Positions 60,396 through 64,000 of a stretch of 64,000 nucleotides of DNA are shown here, one piece after another (position 1 is the stretch's first letter; every line of letters begins with the position of its first letter). The notes under the pieces are model-generated. The model was not told the origin of the DNA. It was given only the letters and a program-made list of their open reading frames with translations, and searched no databases. The position numbers and the translations under genes are program-made. Origin of the DNA: Bacteroidota bacterium (lineage in GTDB: Bacteria; Bacteroidota; Bacteroidia; 2-12-FULL-35-15). The stretch is from positions 90,251-154,250 of the forward strand of contig CANFRC010000008.1 of the NCBI GenBank assembly GCA_947449315.1, written 5' to 3'.

Positions 60396-62237
60396 ATGTG
60401 TGGAATAGTTGCATACATCGGAAATAAACAAGCGTACCCATTTCTTATTAAAGGACTTCAACGTTTGGAATACAGAGGGTACGACAGTGCCGGAGTGGCG
60501 ATGATCGACAACGGTCAGCTAAACGTTTATAAATGTAAGGGAAAAGTTATTGATCTGCATAATTTTATTGGGGAGCAAAACAAAGGAGGTAACATTGGTA
60601 TTGGTCACACTCGTTGGGCTACACACGGTGTTCCAAATGATGTGAATGCGCACCCTCATTATTCTGCATCAAAAAACATGGTGATGATCCATAATGGGAT
60701 CATTGAAAATTATGGTCCATTAAAAGAAGAACTAAAAAAACGCGGACATGTATTCATGAGTGATACCGATACAGAAGTATTGATTCATCTGATAGAAGAC
60801 ATCCAACAAAAAGAAAACGTACCTTTAGGAGAAGCTGTGCGCATTGCATTAAATCAAGTAGTTGGTGCATACGCCATTGTTATTTTATCGAAAGATAATC
60901 CGGACGAATTATTTGCAGCTAAAAAAGGCAGTCCGATGGTGATCGGAATTGGGCAAGATGAATTTTATATTGCATCGGATGCAACACCAATTGTTGAATA
61001 CACAAAAAATGTAGTGTATTTAGAGGATGAGGAAATTGCTTTTATTGAACGAGGCAAAGAATTAAAAATAAAAACCATAAAAAATAAAGCGAAAACTCCC
61101 TACGTACAGGAATTGGAGATGAAGCTGGAAGCATTGGAGAAAGGTGGGTACGACCACTTTATGTTGAAAGAAATCTACGAACAACCCCGTTCTATAAAAG
61201 ATAGTATGCGCGGAAGATTAAGCTCGGAACAAGGGGTTGTCAACTTGGGTGGTATTACAGAATACGAACAAAAATTCCTCAATGCAAAGCGCATCATTAT
61301 CATTGCATGTGGAACATCATGGCATGCAGGATTGGTTGCAGAATATTTATTTGAAGACCTTGCACGTATTCCTGTTGAGGTGGAATATGCATCGGAATTC
61401 CGTTACCGCAATCCAATTGTTTATGAAGATGATGTGGTGATCGCAATTTCTCAATCTGGTGAAACGGCAGATACATTAGCCGCTATTGAGTTGGCTAAAT
61501 CAAAAGGGGCAACCATTATAGGAGTATGTAATGTTGTTGGTTCTTCTATAGCAAGAGCAACACATGCAGGATCGTATACACATGCAGGACCCGAAATAGG
61601 TGTGGCATCTACGAAAGCATTTACTGCTCAAGTTACAGTATTAACTTTAATGGCTTTAAGAATTGCTTTCCGCAAAGGAACCATTTCCTCTTCCCGCTTT
61701 CATCAGTTGCTCAGTGAACTGGAAGCAATTCCCGCTAAGATAGAACGTGTATTACAAACGAATGACAAAATAAAATACATTGCGGATATCTATAAAAATG
61801 TAAGCAATGCGCTTTATCTTGGTCGTGGATACAGCTTCCCTGTTGCATTAGAAGGCGCATTGAAATTAAAAGAAATTTCCTACATACATGCCGAAGGTTA
61901 TCCTGCTGCAGAAATGAAACATGGACCAATTGCCTTGATTGATGAAGAAATGCCTGTGTTTGTTATTGCAACAAAAGGAACATCATACGAAAAGGTGGTA
62001 AGCAACATTCAGGAAGTAAAAGCACGTAAAGGAAAAATTATTGCCATCGTTACAGAAGGGGATACACAGGTGAAAGCGATGGCGGATTACACCATTGAAA
62101 TTCCGGAGACAGATGAAATTTTGGTTCCTCTTGTTTCTGTTGTTCCATTGCAATTACTTTCATATCACATTGCTGTGATGCGCGGGTGTAACGTAGATCA
62201 ACCAAGAAACCTGGCGAAATCGGTAACCGTAGAATAA
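60396..62237 (+). CDS. glmS: Glutamine-fructose-6-phosphate aminotransferase (isomerizing)
   Basis: 613 residues, the standard length. Catalytic Cys2 (MCGIVAYIG), RLEYRGYDSAGVAM, GHTRWATHG; two SIS domains follow with CGTSWHAGLVAEY and SQSGETADT, and the C-terminal DQPRNLAKSVTVE. It makes glucosamine 6-phosphate from fructose 6-phosphate and glutamine for peptidoglycan and LPS. No glmS ribozyme was seen upstream, as the ATG comes 3 bases after DUF4270. A good terminator and a REP-like palindrome follow. Confidence 0.97.
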   Translation: MCGIVAYIGNKQAYPFLIKGLQRLEYRGYDSAGVAMIDNGQLNVYKCKGKVIDLHNFIGEQNKGGNIGIGHTRWATHGVPNDVNAHPHYSASKNMVMIHNGIIENYGPLKEELKKRGHVFMSDTDTEVLIHLIEDIQQKENVPLGEAVRIALNQVVGAYAIVILSKDNPDELFAAKKGSPMVIGIGQDEFYIASDATPIVEYTKNVVYLEDEEIAFIERGKELKIKTIKNKAKTPYVQELEMKLEALEKGGYDHFMLKEIYEQPRSIKDSMRGRLSSEQGVVNLGGITEYEQKFLNAKRIIIIACGTSWHAGLVAEYLFEDLARIPVEVEYASEFRYRNPIVYEDDVVIAISQSGETADTLAAIELAKSKGATIIGVCNVVGSSIARATHAGSYTHAGPEIGVASTKAFTAQVTVLTLMALRIAFRKGTISSSRFHQLLSELEAIPAKIERVLQTNDKIKYIADIYKNVSNALYLGRGYSFPVALEGALKLKEISYIHAEGYPAAEMKHGPIALIDEEMPVFVIATKGTSYEKVVSNIQEVKARKGKIIAIVTEGDTQVKAMADYTIEIPETDEILVPLVSVVPLQLLSYHIAVMRGCNVDQPRNLAKSVTVE

Positions 62238-62246
62238 ATCAGGTAA

Positions 62247-62286
62247 CGTCATTGCGAGGCACGCTTTGAGCGTGATGTGGCAATCT
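62247..62286 (+). repeat. REP-like palindrome of the GTCATTGCGAGG type
   Basis: Reads CGTCATTGCGAGGCACGC, then TTTGA, then GCGTG..GCAATCT. Two stems are present: ATTGC (62251-62255) with GCAAT (62280-62284), and CACGC with GCGTG (62260-62274). This matches the dispersed palindrome known from many unrelated bacteria that starts GTCATTGCGAGG and ends GCAATCT. Confidence 0.8.
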
Positions 62287-62310
62287 TATTCCTTAATGCT
62301 ATAAATTAGG

Positions 62311-62337
62311 CGCTTTGTAGAAATACAAAGCGTTTTT
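62311..62337 (+). terminator. Intrinsic terminator of glmS
   Basis: CGCTTTGTA / TACAAAGCG with a GAAA loop and a T run. The core CTTTGTAGAAATACAAAG is identical to the typA terminator at 4723-4756. It lies after the REP-like palindrome. Confidence 0.9.
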
Positions 62338-62379
62338 ATTTTTATCAATTCATATAATCCTGCCACATTATTAGCATAT

Positions 62380-62553
62380 ACTTTGCGGCATTCTTTTGCA
62401 ACCCACCTTTTAGAGAATGGAACAGATTTAAGATACATTCAAACGCTATTAGGGCACAGTTCTCCCAAAACAACGGAGATCTACACCCGGGTTTCTACAA
62501 AAAGCCTGAGGGATATAAAAAGCCCGTTGGATAAATTGAATATTGAGTTCTGA
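62380..62553 (+). pseudogene. Tyrosine recombinase (integrase) C-terminal remnant
   Basis: 58 codons ending at TGA 62551-62553 give [20 protein letters not shown], then [16 protein letters not shown]. The catalytic Arg and His of LRHSFATH, the His of LLGH and the nucleophile Tyr of EIYTRV are all in place. The N-terminal core-binding region and first catalytic Arg are missing; upstream is the glmS terminator. It is a deleted end of a phage- or transposon-type integrase. Confidence 0.85.
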
Positions 62554-62715
62554 TTGAAAAACGAACATTTATCATTATCTTAGTTAAATATTTAAGAAAA
62601 AGCAACATCCACACATAAAGGAAATAACAGCAATACGTATATCCGGATGTTAGTGCAACCCTTAAAGAGGAATTAAACCAATAAAAGAAAAACAAGTCCA
62701 AAGAAATAAATAGAG

Positions 62716-63846
62716 ATGAAAAAAATATTTTTACAATTCATTTTGTTGATTTCACTATCCAATTGGGCTTTTGCTCAAACGAATATTTATGACAGTATTT
62801 TTGTTGGAGGTCGTTGGAGAACTTTTTTAACTCATCTTCCAACAGGATATACTGCTTCGACAAACTATCCATTAGTCTTGGCTTTTCACGGAGGTAGTCC
62901 TCTGGGTTATCAATCAATTCAATTTCAATCTGGCCTATCCCAAAAGGCAGACACTTCAAACTTTATAGTGGTTTACCCTGAAGGCGTAAAAGTTGCAGGT
63001 AATAGGACTTGGAATGCCGGTGGCTGTTGTGCTCCTGCAACTACACTAAATATTGACGATGTCGGGTTTGTAAATTCATTATTAAATAACCTATTTTCAA
63101 CAAGGCCAATTGATACAACTCGTGTTTATGCAACTGGCTTTTCTAATGGTTCATTGCTTTGTTACAGACTTGCAAATCAATTAACACACAGATTCGCTGC
63201 AATTGCCCCAGTAGCAGGTGATTTAATGTATTATCCTTGGAGTCCATCGAGAGCTATTCCAATTATAAGTTTTCATTCCTATTTAGACCTGAATGTAAAG
63301 TATTTTGGTGGTGTAACAGTTGGGGCAACAGGAACTTATTTCCCTCCTCAAGACAGTATGTTCAATATAATCAGTTCAAATTATAATTGCACTATATTGA
63401 AAGATACATTGTATCACAATGTCAGCCAATATGACCACTTAAAATATTCAAGTTGTTCATGCAACTCGATTATTGAACAATATGTGAGTTATGACGGTGA
63501 ACACTCTTGGCCTGGAGGACAAGCAACAGGAGGGGTAACAGTTAGCAATCAGTTTAGTGCAACATATTTAATGTGGCAATTCTTTCAGAATTATACAACC
63601 ACATGCTTGACATCAGGAATTAATAATATTCCCGAAAAGGTAAACTTGAAAGTATATCCCAACCCTTTCTATGACAAAATCAAATTGACAAACAGAACAG
63701 GTTTGGAAAACTATATTTTATTAAATTCAATTGGGCAGATAATCTGGAGGGGGGCAAAAATTGAGCAAACAGATTTTTCATATTTGACAAAGGGGCTTTA
63801 CTTCCTGAAAGTTGACAGCGAAATGATTAAATTAATTAAAGAATGA
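62716..63846 (+). CDS. Secreted PHB-depolymerase/LpqC-like esterase with T9SS tail
   Basis: 376 residues. Signal peptide 1-20 (LLISLSNWAFA). Alpha/beta hydrolase: oxyanion start AFHGGSP (about 57-63), nucleophile Ser143 in GFSNG, Asp191 after FHSYLD, His263 in GEHSWPGG. VVYPEGV and the Cys-rich GGCCAP loop match the esterase_phb family that cuts polyhydroxybutyrate or feruloyl-type esters. The last 70 residues (VNLKVYPNPFYDKIKL) form a Por type A sorting domain. It sits next to an integrase remnant, so acquisition by transfer is likely. The substrate is inferred. Confidence 0.9.
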   Translation: MKKIFLQFILLISLSNWAFAQTNIYDSIFVGGRWRTFLTHLPTGYTASTNYPLVLAFHGGSPLGYQSIQFQSGLSQKADTSNFIVVYPEGVKVAGNRTWNAGGCCAPATTLNIDDVGFVNSLLNNLFSTRPIDTTRVYATGFSNGSLLCYRLANQLTHRFAAIAPVAGDLMYYPWSPSRAIPIISFHSYLDLNVKYFGGVTVGATGTYFPPQDSMFNIISSNYNCTILKDTLYHNVSQYDHLKYSSCSCNSIIEQYVSYDGEHSWPGGQATGGVTVSNQFSATYLMWQFFQNYTTTCLTSGINNIPEKVNLKVYPNPFYDKIKLTNRTGLENYILLNSIGQIIWRGAKIEQTDFSYLTKGLYFLKVDSEMIKLIKE

Positions 63847-64000
63847 TATGCAGGAAAAAAGGGCAGCACATAACAGCACCTCCTATGTAAAGCAGTTCAC
63901 CGAGAACTCAAAAGTAATATTTTAATTTCAATTATTTCATTTGTTGTTATTGTTGTTGTGTTGGAATGTGAAAAACTTGGCGCAGCAAAGCGCGTTTGAA
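63847..64000. other. Non-coding tail after the esterase gene
   Basis: No ORF. It includes CACATAACAGCAC near 63869 and a GCGC...GCGC inverted repeat near 63981, patterns resembling non-coding repeats that follow accessory genes in environmental Bacteroidota. The identity is unproven. Confidence 0.3.

Larger units (their letters stand above)
62238..62715. other. Intergenic accessory stretch after glmS
   Basis: Contains, in order, a REP-like palindrome, the glmS terminator, the integrase remnant, then about 160 bases (62554-62715) with no feature except an A-rich leader of the esterase gene. A minus-strand frame at 62495-62701 is rejected as a shadow. Confidence 0.6.

Noticed and set aside
60200..60396. 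glmS ribozyme upstream of glmS
   Set aside because: The glmS ATG is 3 bases after the DUF4270 stop and the upstream bases are coding; no ribozyme core was seen.

Overview
The window is a piece of a Bacteroidota chromosome. The evidence is the low GC content, many genes of families found mainly in that phylum (DUF2480, IPExxxVDY, DUF4270, type IX secretion C-terminal sorting tails), promoter boxes of the TTTG / TAnnTTTG type, and weak or absent Shine-Dalgarno sequences. Several starts are TTG. The species cannot be named from the sequence; a free-living aerobic member related to Flavobacteriales or Sphingobacteriales fits. No rRNA, tRNA, CRISPR array or intact mobile element was seen.

Layout. 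1-8 kb: edge of a methylmalonyl-CoA epimerase gene, a secreted protein, a membrane J-domain protein, a hotdog thioesterase, typA, an MFS exporter, a lipoprotein, a dipeptide epimerase and a 44-residue histone-like Lys/Ala protein. 8.6-18.8 kb: RsmB-type methyltransferase, an unknown membrane protein, a stub of an antibiotic-biosynthesis-monooxygenase-fold gene, a 2100-residue alpha-2-macroglobulin with an intact thioester motif, and an FAD oxidoreductase. 18.9-21.3 kb: a retropepsin-like / RimK / M14-type cassette. 21.3-28.8 kb: kbl, purT, a peptide transporter, mnmH, selD and a membrane protein. 28.8-32.7 kb: an IscS/NifS-like desulfurase, then sufS-sufE-sufT-like-DUF2480. 32.7-37.5 kb: two T9SS cargo genes sharing a tandem duplication of about 1.16 kb. 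38-42.6 kb: a PurF-like enzyme and an unknown helical protein. 42.7-50.8 kb: minus-strand housekeeping genes (ACMSD, gmk, yicC, EamA, ArsC-like, pyk, IPExxxVDY, rnc, fabF, acpP). 51-57.9 kb: purN, marC, rnhA, an SDR, radA, rfaE2, a flippase-like protein, panD and panC. 58-64 kb: a lone GT5 domain, a DUF4270 lipoprotein, glmS, a REP-like palindrome, an integrase remnant and a secreted PHB-depolymerase-like esterase.

Functional links: purine synthesis (PurF-like, purN, purT), Fe-S and sulfur/selenium chemistry (two desulfurases, sufE, sufT-like, selD, mnmH), CoA and fatty acid synthesis (panC, panD, acpP, fabF), envelope precursors (glmS, rfaE2) and T9SS-exported proteins. No complete new defence or secretion system is evident. 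The most unusual signals are a perfect terminator-like hairpin inside the 5' coding end of the DUF4270-glmS unit, the GT5 protein that lacks its substrate loop and second domain, the RimK cassette, promoter boxes placed 4-5 nt before start codons (candidate leaderless mRNAs), and the accessory right edge with a REP-like palindrome and integrase fragment.
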